Source: Sulfurovum sp. (GTDB lineage Bacteria > Campylobacterota > Campylobacteria > Campylobacterales > Sulfurovaceae). From it: a stretch of DNA of 64,000 bases. Where the stretch lies: the NCBI GenBank assembly GCA_011391015.1, contig JAABRH010000002.1, forward strand, positions 26,366 to 90,365. The letters run 5' to 3'. The notes beneath the pieces were generated by a model. The model was not told the origin of the DNA. It ran no database searches and saw only the letters and a program-made list of their open reading frames with translations. The position numbers and the translations under genes were made by a program. Numbering within the stretch: position 1 is the first letter of the stretch; the number at the start of each line of letters is the position of its first letter. Below are positions 54,993-64,000 of this stretch, piece by piece.

Positions 54993-56399
54993 TTAGAGCG
55001 TTTCCATCTCTTTAAGTGTAGACAAGAGTGCCCCTAGTTTATTCTTTACCTCGAGGTACTCCAGCTCAGGCTGTGAGTCTGCAACTACACCTGCACCTGC
55101 TTGCAGCGTTATGCTTTCAGGTTTGATGAGTGCCGTACGGATGGCGATGGCAGAGTCCATATTTCCATTAAAAGCAAAATAGCCCACCGAACCTGAGTAA
55201 AAGCCACGCTTGAGATTCTCATACGCTGCGATGAGCTTCATGGCTTCTATTTTGGGTGCACCGGTCATGGTACCAGCGGTAAAGGTCGCCGCAAAAAGAT
55301 CGAACATATCTTTGTCTTCTTGCAGCAGTGCTTCTACATCAGAGACCATGTGCATGACATGGGAGTATTTTTCAACACGCATCATGGAGGTGACTTCTAC
55401 TGTGCCTGTTTTGGCAACCCTTCCCACATCATTGCGCCCCAAGTCTATGAGCATTAAGTGTTCTGCACGCTCTTTGGGATCGGAGAGCATTTCAAGTTCA
55501 AGTTCTCGGTCTCTCTGGTGGTTTTTACCGCGTTTTCTTGTCCCTGCGATGGGTCGGAGGAGTATCTCACCTTCGCTCAGGCGTACCATGACTTCAGGAG
55601 AAGAGCCGCATATGGAAAAATCTTCATAGTCAAGCAAAAAGAGATACGGTGAGGGATTTTTTGAGCGCAGCACCCTGTAAAAACTAAGCGGATCGATTTT
55701 ACCTTGCTGTGTATAGCGGTTTGAAAGAAGAATCTGGAAAATATCACCTGAACGGATATTTTCTTTAGATTCGTCAACTAAGGTCTTAAAACGTTCTTCT
55801 TCAATACTGAAAGTGCCTTCACCCTCAAGCTTTACTGCTTGAAGCAAGGCGGGTATGAAAGGTTCTTGCAGTATTTTTTCGATAGAAGCAATACCAGAGT
55901 CCATAGAGACATCGTTTGAAATCAGTGTCAGTTTTGCATTTTTGTGAGAATAGGCAATGATGATTTTGGGACGTATCAGGTCTAAATCAGGTGTACCTAG
56001 TGGATCAGGCAGCTGATCCATACTCTCCTTGAGTACAGGCTCAAATACCTTGACCATATCATACCCTATAAAACCGATAAACCCATCCACAAATGAAAAG
56101 CCAAGTGCATCGGATTTCTCTTTATAAGCTGCTTGATCGATAGTTTGATAATAGCTCTTTAGAAAAGAAAAAGGGTCTTCTTTGAGGACTCTTTGTACAC
56201 CTTTTGTATCTGTATAGGTACTGGTTTCATCTTTGTAGCTAAGACGTTCCTGTGCACCTATAGCTATAAAAGAAAAATTACCCTCATTGGTATTGACCAC
56301 AGACTCAAAAAGCATTGTGATCTCATCTGCAAATAGCTCTTTTATCTTTGCGTAGAGTGCAACGGGTGTGAGCTGGTCAAAGAGGATGGTTTTATGCAT
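54993..56399 (-). CDS. trpE: anthranilate synthase component I
   Basis: 468 residues. The tryptophan-feedback motif LFESV lies near residue 31 (LLES in other TrpE), and the chorismate domain has FQILLSNRYTQQ, RPIAGTRKRG, LIDLGRNDVGRV, TFTAGTMTGAPKIEAM and QAGAGVVADSQPE. It stands apart from other trp genes, between aroE and a SPOR gene; component II (TrpG) is not in the window. PabB is less likely given the LFESV site. Confidence 0.88.
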   Translation of the reverse strand: MHKTILFDQLTPVALYAKIKELFADEITMLFESVVNTNEGNFSFIAIGAQERLSYKDETSTYTDTKGVQRVLKEDPFSFLKSYYQTIDQAAYKEKSDALGFSFVDGFIGFIGYDMVKVFEPVLKESMDQLPDPLGTPDLDLIRPKIIIAYSHKNAKLTLISNDVSMDSGIASIEKILQEPFIPALLQAVKLEGEGTFSIEEERFKTLVDESKENIRSGDIFQILLSNRYTQQGKIDPLSFYRVLRSKNPSPYLFLLDYEDFSICGSSPEVMVRLSEGEILLRPIAGTRKRGKNHQRDRELELEMLSDPKERAEHLMLIDLGRNDVGRVAKTGTVEVTSMMRVEKYSHVMHMVSDVEALLQEDKDMFDLFAATFTAGTMTGAPKIEAMKLIAAYENLKRGFYSGSVGYFAFNGNMDSAIAIRTALIKPESITLQAGAGVVADSQPELEYLEVKNKLGALLSTLKEMETL

Positions 56400-56405
56400 G
56401 GTTAT

Positions 56406-57296
56406 TTACTTTTTTGTCACAAAAGCACTTTTATTGATGCGGTCTTTTACATTCACAAGTGCACGATCTGCAGAGGCTCTGTCCGGGTAAGGACCTATAA
56501 GCAATTTTTTTGCTCCATTAGCGCCTCCGGCTACAATTGTATAACTAAATCCACTGTTTTGAATCGAAGATAAAAAACGTGCGCTAGGATCTGTGGTGAA
56601 AGAACCGACCTGAATATAGTATGTTTGTGTTGTAATAGGTTTTTGCGGAATCGGTTTGGGTGCTGTCGGTTTTGCAACTGTTTTTTTAGCACGTGCCGGA
56701 GTGGGTACTACCTCTTGAGTTTGTTTTTCTTCTACTGGTTTCTTTTCCGGATGCTTTTTTTCGACCGTTTTCTTGTTCTCCTGTGCAGTTTGAGTGTATT
56801 CGTCAGTTATCTCAACGGCTTCATCTAAGCCTGCTTCAGCTTCTTGGATATCCTCATCTTTTGTTAGTGAATCATTTGTTGAACTCTCTTTGGATGCCAT
56901 ATCAGATGTATCTGTTGGGGTAGGTGTGGGCTGTGATTGGGCTTGCGGTGCAGTTGAAGTATCTTGTGGAGCAGGTACTTCTTCCTTGACTGCACTTTCC
57001 TGGGCAGGAGGAGGTGGTGTTTCGCTCTCTATCATGCTAGAGAGCGAAGGTTCTTTTGCCGGTTCAGGTTCTTTTGCAGCTTCTTGAAGTTTAAGCTCAG
57101 GGGCTATCATTTCAGTCATGTTTTCTTCAAGAGCTAGAGTATTGTTATCGGGAGTTTTCAGTAGGATTCTCGTTAGAACAATAGCTACGATCATCACGAC
57201 GATCAATAGTGCAACAATGGTTAAAAAACTTTTTGTTTTTGTGTTTTCAGTTGGTACGGTACCAATAATCAGGTCATCAAGATTGTGATCATGCAT
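56406..57296 (-). CDS. membrane-anchored SPOR-domain protein
   Basis: 296 residues. A single N-terminal transmembrane helix (FLTIVALLIVVMIVAIVLTRIL), a long P/A/E/T/K-rich periplasmic linker and a C-terminal SPOR domain (YYIQVGSFTTDPSARFL to KKLLIGPYPDRASADRAL). Likely septal, like FtsN or DamX. The place next to aroE and the glyA neighbourhood matches Campylobacter (Cj0404). Third SPOR protein in this window. Confidence 0.82.
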   Translation of the reverse strand: MHDHNLDDLIIGTVPTENTKTKSFLTIVALLIVVMIVAIVLTRILLKTPDNNTLALEENMTEMIAPELKLQEAAKEPEPAKEPSLSSMIESETPPPPAQESAVKEEVPAPQDTSTAPQAQSQPTPTPTDTSDMASKESSTNDSLTKDEDIQEAEAGLDEAVEITDEYTQTAQENKKTVEKKHPEKKPVEEKQTQEVVPTPARAKKTVAKPTAPKPIPQKPITTQTYYIQVGSFTTDPSARFLSSIQNSGFSYTIVAGGANGAKKLLIGPYPDRASADRALVNVKDRINKSAFVTKK

Positions 57297-57330
57297 AAGG
57301 GGAAAATCTCCGAATCTTTTTTTTCAGATG

Positions 57331-57336
57331 ATTATA
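57331..57336 (-). promoter_or_regulatory. -10 box of the SPOR gene
   Basis: Minus-strand TATAAT 35 nt before the ATG at 57296. Confidence 0.55.
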
Positions 57337-57357
57337 TCATATTTATATATATTATCA

Positions 57358-57858
57358 TTAATCTCTCAGTCTATTGTAGGGTAAAGTCACGATATTGTAT
57401 GCTTCTGGAAGTGTAGAAGAGGGTAAACATTTCCATTTTTCAGTCATTTTTTCTTTGAGTGCATCGGATAATAGTTGAAGTTGCTCCGTAGCTTCTTCTA
57501 AGGAAAGGTTTTTGACTTCTATAAAAACCTGAAGTCGCTCACTGTCTTTACCCTCATAGATATGGTAATTGGTAATCTGAAGAGTTTTAAAAAGATGTTT
57601 GACAAGATGGTAAAAACGTTGATGTTCTTCACCTTTATACTCGATTACAAGATAGTTGGTATGGTTGTCTTTGAGTAGTGGTGCTGCGATAGTGTAGTGT
57701 TTGTCTTGATGCTGTTTTACCAGTAAGGGTGTTAATGGCTCGTGTATACATTCAAATTTTGCATAAAAAGTTCGATTGTCAAAAGGTATTTCTTCAACAA
57801 TCGCCTGTCTTTTTATATAGTAACACTCATCAAAAAGGTCTAAATCAAAAACTTTGAT
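57358..57858 (-). CDS. small conserved protein after glyA (DUF1882/Cj0403-like), no canonical start codon
   Basis: A 166-codon open frame, in the same frame as glyA and starting just past its stop. It reads KVFDLDLFDECYYIKRQAIV, FDNRTFYAKFECIHEPLTPL, LVIEYKGEEHQRFYHLVKHLF, and ends YNIVTLPYNRLRD. The shape YYIKR..I..FYAKFE resembles the small Campylobacterota protein always beside glyA (Cj0403, HP0184; family name from memory). No ATG, GTG or TTG precedes the conserved part; the only fit is ATC 57858, 6 nt after AAGGG. So a rare start, or a start lost by mutation or error. Confidence 0.65.
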   Translation of the reverse strand: MKVFDLDLFDECYYIKRQAIVEEIPFDNRTFYAKFECIHEPLTPLLVKQHQDKHYTIAAPLLKDNHTNYLVIEYKGEEHQRFYHLVKHLFKTLQITNYHIYEGKDSERLQVFIEVKNLSLEEATEQLQLLSDALKEKMTEKWKCLPSSTLPEAYNIVTLPYNRLRD

Positions 57859-57867
57859 GTCACACCC

Positions 57868-59118
57868 TTAATAGATGGATTTATGGTACATAATAAAGTT
57901 TTGTGCCAAAGCTTTCATCTCTTCTTTAATCTTTGCATGCAGTGTCGTATCGTTGATATTGTCAAGTACATCAGCAATTTTGTTTGCAATGATCTCAAAC
58001 TCTTTCTCTTTCATCCCGCGACTGGTGAGTGCAGGTGAGCCAATGCGGACACCTGAGGTTACAAAAGGGCTTCTTGTCTCACCCGGAACGGTATTTTTGT
58101 TTACTGTGATACCTGCTGCACCCAGTGCTGCATCTGCATCTTTGCCTGAGAACGCTTTGTTTAGAAAAGAGACCAGTACAAGGTGATTGTCCGTACCATC
58201 AGAGACGACATCGTAACCTCGCTTCATCAGTACATCCGCAAGTACAGCAGCATTGGCTTTAACTTGTTTGGCATAGACTTTCCACTCAGGGCTTAGATTG
58301 TGTTTGAAGCCTACAGCTTTGGCTGCGATCACATGTACCAGAGGCCCTCCTTGAAGTCCGGGAAAGATGGCAGAGTTGATTTTCTTTGCGATTTCTTCAT
58401 TGTCAGTGAGTATCATACCGCCACGTGGGCCTGCAAGTGTTTTGTGTGTCGTAGTCGTCACAACATCCGCATACGGGAAAGGACTAGGATGCTCACCTGC
58501 ACAGACCAAACCGGCGATGTGAGCGATGTCGGCAAACAAGATGGCACTTACCGCATCAGCGATGTCTCTAAATTTTTTGAAGTCTATCTCTCTGGCATAT
58601 GCAGAGGCACCACATACGATGATCTTTGGCTGTACGATTTGAGCAATTTCCATCACTTTATCATAATTGATGCGTCCGTCAAGTTCTACCCCATAGGTAA
58701 ATGAGGAGTAGTTTTTTCCTGAAAAACTCGGTTTCGAGCCGTGTGTTAGGTGTCCACCGTGGCTGAGATCCATACCCAGTATCTTATCCCCAGCTTGAAG
58801 CAGTGCTGCATACACCGCACCGTTTGCCTGAGATCCTGAGTGAGGCTGTACGTTTGCATAGCTACACCCAAAGAGTTCACAGGCTCTATCGATGGCCAAC
58901 TGTTCAACCACATCTGCAAACTCACATCCGCCATAGTATCGTTTGTACGGATAGCCCTCTGCATATTTGTTGGTAAAAACAGAACCCATGGCTTCCATCA
59001 CGGCAGGTAAAGTAAAGTTTTCAGAAGCGATCATCTCAAGGTGGTCAGTTTGTCTTTCTCTCTCTTTTTCAATGGCTTGAAAAATCTCCGGATCAAATGT
59101 TTCTATGGCATATGACAT
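57868..59118 (-). CDS. glyA: serine hydroxymethyltransferase
   Basis: 416 residues. [17 protein letters not shown], then [21 protein letters not shown]-lysine in [16 protein letters not shown] (about residue 226) and [18 protein letters not shown]. Makes glycine and 5,10-methylene-THF. In the conserved fur-lysS-glyA block. Confidence 0.97.
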   Translation of the reverse strand: MSYAIETFDPEIFQAIEKERERQTDHLEMIASENFTLPAVMEAMGSVFTNKYAEGYPYKRYYGGCEFADVVEQLAIDRACELFGCSYANVQPHSGSQANGAVYAALLQAGDKILGMDLSHGGHLTHGSKPSFSGKNYSSFTYGVELDGRINYDKVMEIAQIVQPKIIVCGASAYAREIDFKKFRDIADAVSAILFADIAHIAGLVCAGEHPSPFPYADVVTTTTHKTLAGPRGGMILTDNEEIAKKINSAIFPGLQGGPLVHVIAAKAVGFKHNLSPEWKVYAKQVKANAAVLADVLMKRGYDVVSDGTDNHLVLVSFLNKAFSGKDADAALGAAGITVNKNTVPGETRSPFVTSGVRIGSPALTSRGMKEKEFEIIANKIADVLDNINDTTLHAKIKEEMKALAQNFIMYHKSIY

Positions 59119-59165
59119 ACTATTTCCTTTGGTTTTAATGTTAGATTTATATCTAAATTTTTCTT

Positions 59166-60815
59166 TTATTTACTAGCAGTTCGTTGTTTACACGCAACCA
59201 CGTCCATGCAGAACATCCCTTTGCCATTTTTGGCATGCTTAAGCTCTTCAAGTATATCGTGACCACATTTTTTGCACAGCATCTCTGCATCTACAATGGG
59301 CAGAAGTTCTTCTCTTGGTTTTTCCGGTTTCATGGCAGGAAACAGCAGTACATCACGGATACTGTGCTGATTAGTAAGCATCATGACCAGTCTGTCTATG
59401 CCTATGCCTTCGCCCGCAGTTGGTGCCATACCGTAGCTGAGTGCTTTGACATAATCTGTATCCATGTGCATCGCTTCATCATCACCCGTTGCCTCTTTGG
59501 CATCCACTTGTGCCTTAAATCTCTCATACTGGTCGATAGGATCATTGAGCTCAGAGAAGCCATTGGCAATCTCTTTACCTGCCATAAAAAGCTCAAATCG
59601 TTCTGCAATGTCCGGATTTGCATCTGATCTGCGCGCAAGCGGTGAAATATCAATAGGAAAATCAGTAATAAAGGTAGGGTTTATCAGTTTTCCTTCCACA
59701 AAAGTATCAAAAAGTTCAGCTTGTAGATAACCCAAACTGAGGTTTGCATCTGCTTTGGCACCATGCTGTGCAAGATAGGCTAAGGCTTTTTCTTTATCGC
59801 AGGCAACATCGGCAGGTACGCCACCGATTTGCGTGAGGGACTGAATGTAAGGTATCTTTGCAAAGGGTGTCGCAAAATTGATTTGATGTTCACCATATGG
59901 GAGTGTTCTGTCTAAACTAAGATTTTCAAAAAGGTAGTCAAACAACGCTTCGGTGATTTCCATCAGTTCGATGTATGTTTTGTATGCCCAGTAAAATTCG
60001 ATCATCGTAAACTCTGGGTTATGGGTATGATCCATCCCTTCATTTCTAAAGTTTCGGTTGATCTCAAATACCGCTTCCATACCACCTACAATCAGCCGTT
60101 TAAGATACAGTTCGGGTGCGATACGCAAGTAGCGTTCAACATCAAGTGCATTATGGTGCGTAATGAAGGGACGGGCGTTGGCACCACCAGGAATCGGGTG
60201 CATCATCGGTGTTTCTACTTCTAAAAATGAACGGTCTTCAAAAAATCGTCTTACCAAAGAGACGATTTTACTTCTCATGATAAAGTTTTCTTTTACTTCG
60301 GGATTCATGATCATATCAAGGTAACGTTGTCTGTAGCGAAGTTCTTGGTCTTGGAGTCCATGAAACTTTTCAGGAAGTGGAGAGATGGATTTTGAGACGA
60401 TACGCATCTCTTTGCAGTGTAGGGTTATCTCTCCTGTTTGCGTCACAAATGGGTACCCCGTAGCCTCGATGATGTCACCGACCTCAAAAAGTTTTTTGGC
60501 AATGTCGTTATAAAAATTCTCAGGTAGTTCATCTCTGTTGTAGTAAATCTGCACTAAGCCTTGTGCATCTTCCATTTTGGCAAACGCCGCTTTCCCCATG
60601 ATACGTATAAATTTTAGTCTGCCTGTGAGTGAGTAGCTTTTGCTCTCATCTTTTTTCTCTTCGGCATCTTGTTTTGTGATGTAGGCACACTCGGCAAGAA
60701 ACTGAGCAGAAGGTGTTCCTTTTGCTATCGTGTTTGGGTAGGGATTGATGCCTTCTTCTCTGAGTTTGTCTGCTTTTTTGATGCGTTCCTGGATATATTG
60801 ATTGTCAAATATCAA
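59166..60815 (-). CDS. lysS: lysyl-tRNA synthetase (class II) with C-terminal zinc-ribbon-like tail
   Basis: 549 residues. OB-fold anticodon domain ([20 protein letters not shown]), class II motif 1 around [26 protein letters not shown], motif 2 [23 protein letters not shown] and motif 3 [13 protein letters not shown]. After motif 3 the protein runs ~40 residues past the usual end, with C514-x2-C517 and C536-x5-C542, a plausible metal ribbon. Typical bacterial LysRS is about 500 residues. Confidence 0.95.
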   Translation of the reverse strand: MIFDNQYIQERIKKADKLREEGINPYPNTIAKGTPSAQFLAECAYITKQDAEEKKDESKSYSLTGRLKFIRIMGKAAFAKMEDAQGLVQIYYNRDELPENFYNDIAKKLFEVGDIIEATGYPFVTQTGEITLHCKEMRIVSKSISPLPEKFHGLQDQELRYRQRYLDMIMNPEVKENFIMRSKIVSLVRRFFEDRSFLEVETPMMHPIPGGANARPFITHHNALDVERYLRIAPELYLKRLIVGGMEAVFEINRNFRNEGMDHTHNPEFTMIEFYWAYKTYIELMEITEALFDYLFENLSLDRTLPYGEHQINFATPFAKIPYIQSLTQIGGVPADVACDKEKALAYLAQHGAKADANLSLGYLQAELFDTFVEGKLINPTFITDFPIDISPLARRSDANPDIAERFELFMAGKEIANGFSELNDPIDQYERFKAQVDAKEATGDDEAMHMDTDYVKALSYGMAPTAGEGIGIDRLVMMLTNQHSIRDVLLFPAMKPEKPREELLPIVDAEMLCKKCGHDILEELKHAKNGKGMFCMDVVACKQRTASK

Positions 60816-60859
60816 GCGGTCTCCTGTGTTGTTAGTGTAAGTGTGATGTTCGTTTTAGA

Positions 60860-61297
60860 TTATTGGCAATTTTCGCACAGTCCGACGATTTTCATCGTAT
60901 GATCGGTCATTTTAAAATTAAACTTTTTCGCCACTTCTTCTTGTATCTGTTCTATGGTCTCATCATAAAATTCGATAATCTTCCCGCATTTACTGCAGAT
61001 AAGATGGTCATGGTGTTTTTTGAGTCCCAGTTCATATTTTTTACCCTGCACTCCAAAAGAGATAGAGCTGGCAATATGTGAAGTCTCCAGCAATGAAAGT
61101 GTGCGATAGACTGTGGCTATACCAATATTGATGTTGGGGTATTTCTGCTTGAGAAGGGTGTAAATGTCTTCAGGTGTGTAGTGTCCTTCGTTTTCATAAA
61201 GAAACTTTAACACAAGCTCGCGTTGTTTGGTAAATTTCAGTGCATTGTCTTTAAGGAGGTGCTGAAAGTCTTCTAAAAGTAGAGGATATGCTATCAT
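60860..61297 (-). CDS. fur: ferric uptake regulator Fur
   Basis: 145 residues. Winged helix FTKQRELVLKFLYENEGHYTPEDIY, ATVYRTLSLLETSHIA, the metal loop HHDHLICSKCGKIIEF and a C-terminal CENC. Longer and more canonical than the Fur-like protein at 10512. In the conserved cvpA-fur-lysS-glyA block, as in Campylobacter. Probable regulator of the Fur boxes at 46355 and 46406. Confidence 0.93.
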   Translation of the reverse strand: MIAYPLLLEDFQHLLKDNALKFTKQRELVLKFLYENEGHYTPEDIYTLLKQKYPNINIGIATVYRTLSLLETSHIASSISFGVQGKKYELGLKKHHDHLICSKCGKIIEFYDETIEQIQEEVAKKFNFKMTDHTMKIVGLCENCQ

Positions 61298-61305
61298 GTT
61301 GATCC

Positions 61306-61935
61306 TTACTCAGGTGTTACTGTTTGTGCTGTAGCATTGGCTTCAGAGCCTGAGGCATTGTTTTCTGATGTTTGTTCGGCGGTATCTTTTGGAAGCACCA
61401 CTGTGGCATCAGCGTTGGTAAGCCCTATAGCAGCGGTATCAATATTGATAAGATAGGAGCCTGCTTCTCTCAGATAGGGATAAAGTACAGAGTCATTCAC
61501 ATACTTTTGCAGATTGTCTTTAATAAGTGTGACATTTGACAATGCAGTAACAATCAGGGCAAAAATGAGAAAGTACTTCCCCCCTCCTGCTATGAAGCCA
61601 AAGAGACGGTTGATAAATCCCAAGCCGCTTTCATGTGTCAGTTTTGAAAAAATGGCGCCAAGAATGGTTGCACCTGTCCAAATAAGGATTAAAATCGCTA
61701 AAAATCCGATCAATTTGAGCAGTGTGGGGTTTTCAAGATGTAAAAAAGTGGTATCGATAAAAGAAGCTGCCACTTCAGATAAACGTGAAGCAAAATAGAC
61801 ACCTGCAACCAGACCTATAAGACCAAATACTTCCTTGATGAATCCCTGCATAAACCCTTTGATACCCAAAATCAGCACAATGGCTGCAATGGTGACATCA
61901 AAATAGTTGAAGTCCATCATAGAAAAATTCATCAT
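61306..61935 (-). CDS. cvpA: CvpA family membrane protein
   Basis: 209 residues with four predicted transmembrane helices: FDVTIAAIVLILGIKGFMQGFIKEVFGLIGLVAG opens the family. A low-complexity T/A/E/N-rich C-terminal tail follows. Named for colicin V production in E. coli; wider role in envelope and growth. ATG 61935 or MDFNYF at 61917 are both possible. Confidence 0.85.
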   Translation of the reverse strand: MMNFSMMDFNYFDVTIAAIVLILGIKGFMQGFIKEVFGLIGLVAGVYFASRLSEVAASFIDTTFLHLENPTLLKLIGFLAILILIWTGATILGAIFSKLTHESGLGFINRLFGFIAGGGKYFLIFALIVTALSNVTLIKDNLQKYVNDSVLYPYLREAGSYLINIDTAAIGLTNADATVVLPKDTAEQTSENNASGSEANATAQTVTPE

Positions 61936-62015
61936 ATTATCCTCTTGCGTATTACTAAAATCGGTGTATTGTATCTTTATCTATCTAAAAATCTTTTGAG
62001 ATAGATAAAGCAGGG

Positions 62016-63077
62016 TTATACCGATTGTTTAGTTATCTCATCGGGCCTGTTGGCATATTGTATCGCTGTGGCACGACTAATTTTCCCGTCTTTAAGGAAT
62101 TTTAAGAGTGCCTGTGTTTGTGTCTGCATTCCAGTGTCCCCTTGTCCAAGCTGCATCTGAGAGTAAATCTGGTGTACTTTATCTTCTCTGATAAGGTTAG
62201 AGATAGCATGGTTGGTTACGAGTATCTCTGAAGCAGCCACACGACCGCCACCTAGCTTCGGTAAAAGTGCCTGAGCGATAACGGCGACAAGGGAAGAGGC
62301 GATCATCGCTCTGATCTGCGGTTGCTCGTCCCCGGAGAATACGTCGATAATACGGTTGATTGTTCCGGGAGCAGAAGATGTATGCAGTGTGCCAAATACA
62401 AGGTGACCTGTCTCAGCAGCAGTGAGTCCAGCTTCTATGGTTTCTTTGTCCCTCATCTCTCCGATGAGGATGATGTCAGGATCTTGACGCATGGCATACT
62501 TGAGTGCTTTTGCAAAAGATGCCGTATCTTCACCGACACCTCTGTGGGAGAAAACACACTTTTTGTTTTGATGGATGAACTCCACCGGATCTTCAACGGT
62601 GACGATATGTTTTTGCTCGTGAAGGTTGATCTCGTTGAGCATGGCAGCCAGCGTAGTTGATTTACCAGAACCCGTTGGCCCAGTGACCAAGATAAGCCCT
62701 TTCTCTCTTTTGATCAGTTTCTTATACACTTCTGGTGCACCCAAATCATCCAAAGAAGGCACATCGATGGGAATAATCCTAAACGCAGCAGCTGTTTCAC
62801 CCAAGGTACGATAATAGTTTGCTCTAAATCGCCCAATCCCAGGCAGCAAGAGTGCGAAGTCCAGCTCGCTGTACTCTTCAAATTGCTGTTTTTGTTTTTC
62901 AGTGATAAGCGAATAGCACATCTCTTCAATATCGGTTCCCGTGAGTTTGGGAAGATTGACCGGTTTAAGTACTCCATCCAGTCTGATTTGTGGTTCTGTA
63001 CGGCTAACAAGGTGCAGGTCTGACGCCCCATGCGTTACAACACTTTGAAGTAGTTTTTTGATGTCAAAAGCGGCCAT
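62016..63077 (-). CDS. pilT: type IV pilus retraction ATPase PilT
   Basis: 353 residues. GASDLHLVSRTEPQIRLDG, Walker A VTGPTGSGKSTTLAAMLNEI (about residues 129-148), Asp box ITVEDPVEFIHQNKK, Walker B DPDIILIGEMRD and His box TGHLVFGTLHTSSA. AIRNLIRE is present as SNLIREDK near the C-terminus, typical of PilT rather than PilB. Type IV pili and DNA uptake would link to dprA, which is broken here. A lone copy, without other pil genes in the window. Confidence 0.93.
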   Translation of the reverse strand: MAAFDIKKLLQSVVTHGASDLHLVSRTEPQIRLDGVLKPVNLPKLTGTDIEEMCYSLITEKQKQQFEEYSELDFALLLPGIGRFRANYYRTLGETAAAFRIIPIDVPSLDDLGAPEVYKKLIKREKGLILVTGPTGSGKSTTLAAMLNEINLHEQKHIVTVEDPVEFIHQNKKCVFSHRGVGEDTASFAKALKYAMRQDPDIILIGEMRDKETIEAGLTAAETGHLVFGTLHTSSAPGTINRIIDVFSGDEQPQIRAMIASSLVAVIAQALLPKLGGGRVAASEILVTNHAISNLIREDKVHQIYSQMQLGQGDTGMQTQTQALLKFLKDGKISRATAIQYANRPDEITKQSV

Positions 63078-63121
63078 GTGTATCCTTTGGAATGAGAGAT
63101 AATGTTTTGTTATTGAAAGTG

Positions 63122-63127
63122 ATTATA
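63122..63127 (-). promoter_or_regulatory. -10 box of pilT
   Basis: Minus-strand TATAAT about 45 nt before the ATG at 63077. Confidence 0.5.
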
Positions 63128-63245
63128 TCCTACTATTACCTTAACTATCCAACACTAGTGATGTTAATTTTTAGAGAACGATTGTGACTTTAACCACCCT
63201 TAGCAGAAATCCCAATGGTCTTTAGCCGCCGGGAAGAATGCGTAC

Positions 63246-63259
63246 AAGGCGTTAGCCTT
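63246..63259 (+). repeat. hairpin upstream of the second tnpB, likely left-end hairpin
   Basis: AAGGC-GTTA-GCCTT, a perfect 5-bp stem in the 296-base gene-free gap before ATG 63374. Such hairpins mark the left end of IS200/IS605 elements. The rest of the gap 63078-63373 holds the pilT promoter and AT-rich sequence; no tnpA gene is there. Confidence 0.45.
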
Positions 63260-63373
63260 GATTCCACATATATTTACATAGCATGTTCCAGAAAGTATGA
63301 CAATATGACATTTTCCTAATCTCATTCTACAAAAAAAGCTAGAATTAGAAATAAAATATAGAGAGGAACGGGG

Positions 63374-64000
63374 ATGCTCAAAGCCTGCAAATACCGCATC
63401 TACCCAAACAAAACACAGATACAACTCATAGAAAAACACTTCGGCTCTACAAGATTTCTCTATAACTACTTTTTGGAGTACCGACAAAAAGCCTATGCAA
63501 ACGGTAATCAAAAAGTAGGCTACATCACAACACAGGCAGAACTCACCAAACTTAAAAAGCTTGATGAATATGTTTGGCTCAATGTATGCGGAAGCCAATC
63601 ATTGCAAATGGCACTAAGAGATCTGGATTCCGCATACAGCAGGTTCTTCAAAAAACAGGGAGGATACCCAAAGTTCAAGTCAAAGAAACATACCACTCAA
63701 AGCTTCACCGCTCCGCAGAATATTAAAGTAGCAAACAACAGAGTCTATCTTCCCAAGTTCACCAAAGACGGTATCAAAACAAAACTCCATAGAGAGATAC
63801 CAAAAGAAGCCATACTTAAACAAGCTACCATATCAAGACAAAGCAACCAATATTTCGTATCTATTCTTATCGATGATACTGTCTCTATACCTAAACCAAC
63901 AAAAGCAAAAAATGCAGTTGGTTTAGATATGGGGATTACAGACCTCATTATCACCAGTGACGGAGCAAAGTATCCAAACAATAAATACTTTGCCAAAGCA
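63374..64000 (+). CDS. tnpB: TnpB-family protein, N-terminal part (runs off the window)
   Basis: ATG 63374 after GAGAGGAACGGGG begins a frame still open at base 64000 (209 codons). It reads MLKACKYRIYPNKTQIQLIE, then HFGSTRFLYNYFLEYRQKAY, FFKKQGGYPKFKSKK, and AVGLDMGITDLIIT with the first RuvC aspartate. Clearly TnpB but much diverged from the one at 52973, so a different element. No tnpA precedes it within the window, consistent with a tnpB-only (IS1341-type) element. Confidence 0.9.
   Translation, partial: MLKACKYRIYPNKTQIQLIEKHFGSTRFLYNYFLEYRQKAYANGNQKVGYITTQAELTKLKKLDEYVWLNVCGSQSLQMALRDLDSAYSRFFKKQGGYPKFKSKKHTTQSFTAPQNIKVANNRVYLPKFTKDGIKTKLHREIPKEAILKQATISRQSNQYFVSILIDDTVSIPKPTKAKNAVGLDMGITDLIITSDGAKYPNNKYFAKA

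Overview
The window is chromosomal DNA from a Campylobacterota (epsilonproteobacterial) organism, most likely a free-living sulfur oxidiser of the Sulfurovum/Sulfurimonas type. Three things point there. Gene order matches Helicobacter/Campylobacter: hemW-rppH-lysC-hobA-holB-folP, and cvpA-fur-lysS-glyA-small gene-SPOR gene. HobA, a DnaA-binding protein, is restricted to this phylum. A Tat-exported flavocytochrome c sulfide dehydrogenase-like flavoprotein sits beside a Tat-exported Rieske protein. Genes are tightly packed, many overlap by 1-8 nt, and many promoters show a clear TATAAT -10 box.

Layout. 1-10.9 kb: a plus-strand series with a truncated SPOR protein, an aminotransferase, murC, mutS2, a YfgM-like/BamB-like pair, a Xer-type recombinase, coaX, hisG, a methyltransferase and a Fur-family regulator. 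10.9-12.2 kb: rpsF-ssb-rpsR on the minus strand. 12.3-15 kb: the Rieske and sulfide-dehydrogenase genes, each behind a copy of the same promoter/operator. 15-20.3 kb: holA-rnr and a membrane quality-control group (htpX, SPFH/QmcA-like, NfeD-like). 20.4-28.6 kb: ilvC, a YibQ-like deacetylase, dprA split by a ~2.86-kb insert, a TlpA-like thioredoxin, nagZ and ruvX. 28.7-36.5 kb: a hybrid histidine kinase with degenerate catalytic sites, two NlpC/P60 lipoproteins, queA, tatBC, hemW and rppH. 36.5-45.3 kb: a lysC-to-ribF plus-strand run of biosynthesis and replication genes behind a duplicated promoter-hairpin leader. 45.3-48.2 kb: an iron-regulated-looking DUF2325/ankyrin operon broken by a decayed IS605-type element, then small membrane proteins. 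48.3-54.2 kb: cmoA, a class II DAHP synthase, an OmpR-type two-component pair and an intact IS605-type element (tnpA/tnpB). 54.2-63.1 kb: a minus-strand run of aroE, trpE, SPOR gene, small gene, glyA, lysS, fur, cvpA and pilT. The window ends inside a second, different tnpB.

Most genes are housekeeping. The signals that stand out are: (i) the dprA-splitting insert with matching 8-bp inverted ends and a tRNA-3'-like palindrome; (ii) a DUF2325 gene whose start and body can be rejoined across a decayed IS, with two near-consensus Fur boxes upstream; (iii) the duplicated hairpin/-10 module and a terminator-like/alternative fold before lysC; (iv) the hybrid kinase lacking its usual phospho-acceptors; (v) a conserved gene after glyA with no canonical start codon; (vi) the shared promoter of the two periplasmic redox genes. 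I did not find a complete novel defence system or a CRISPR array.
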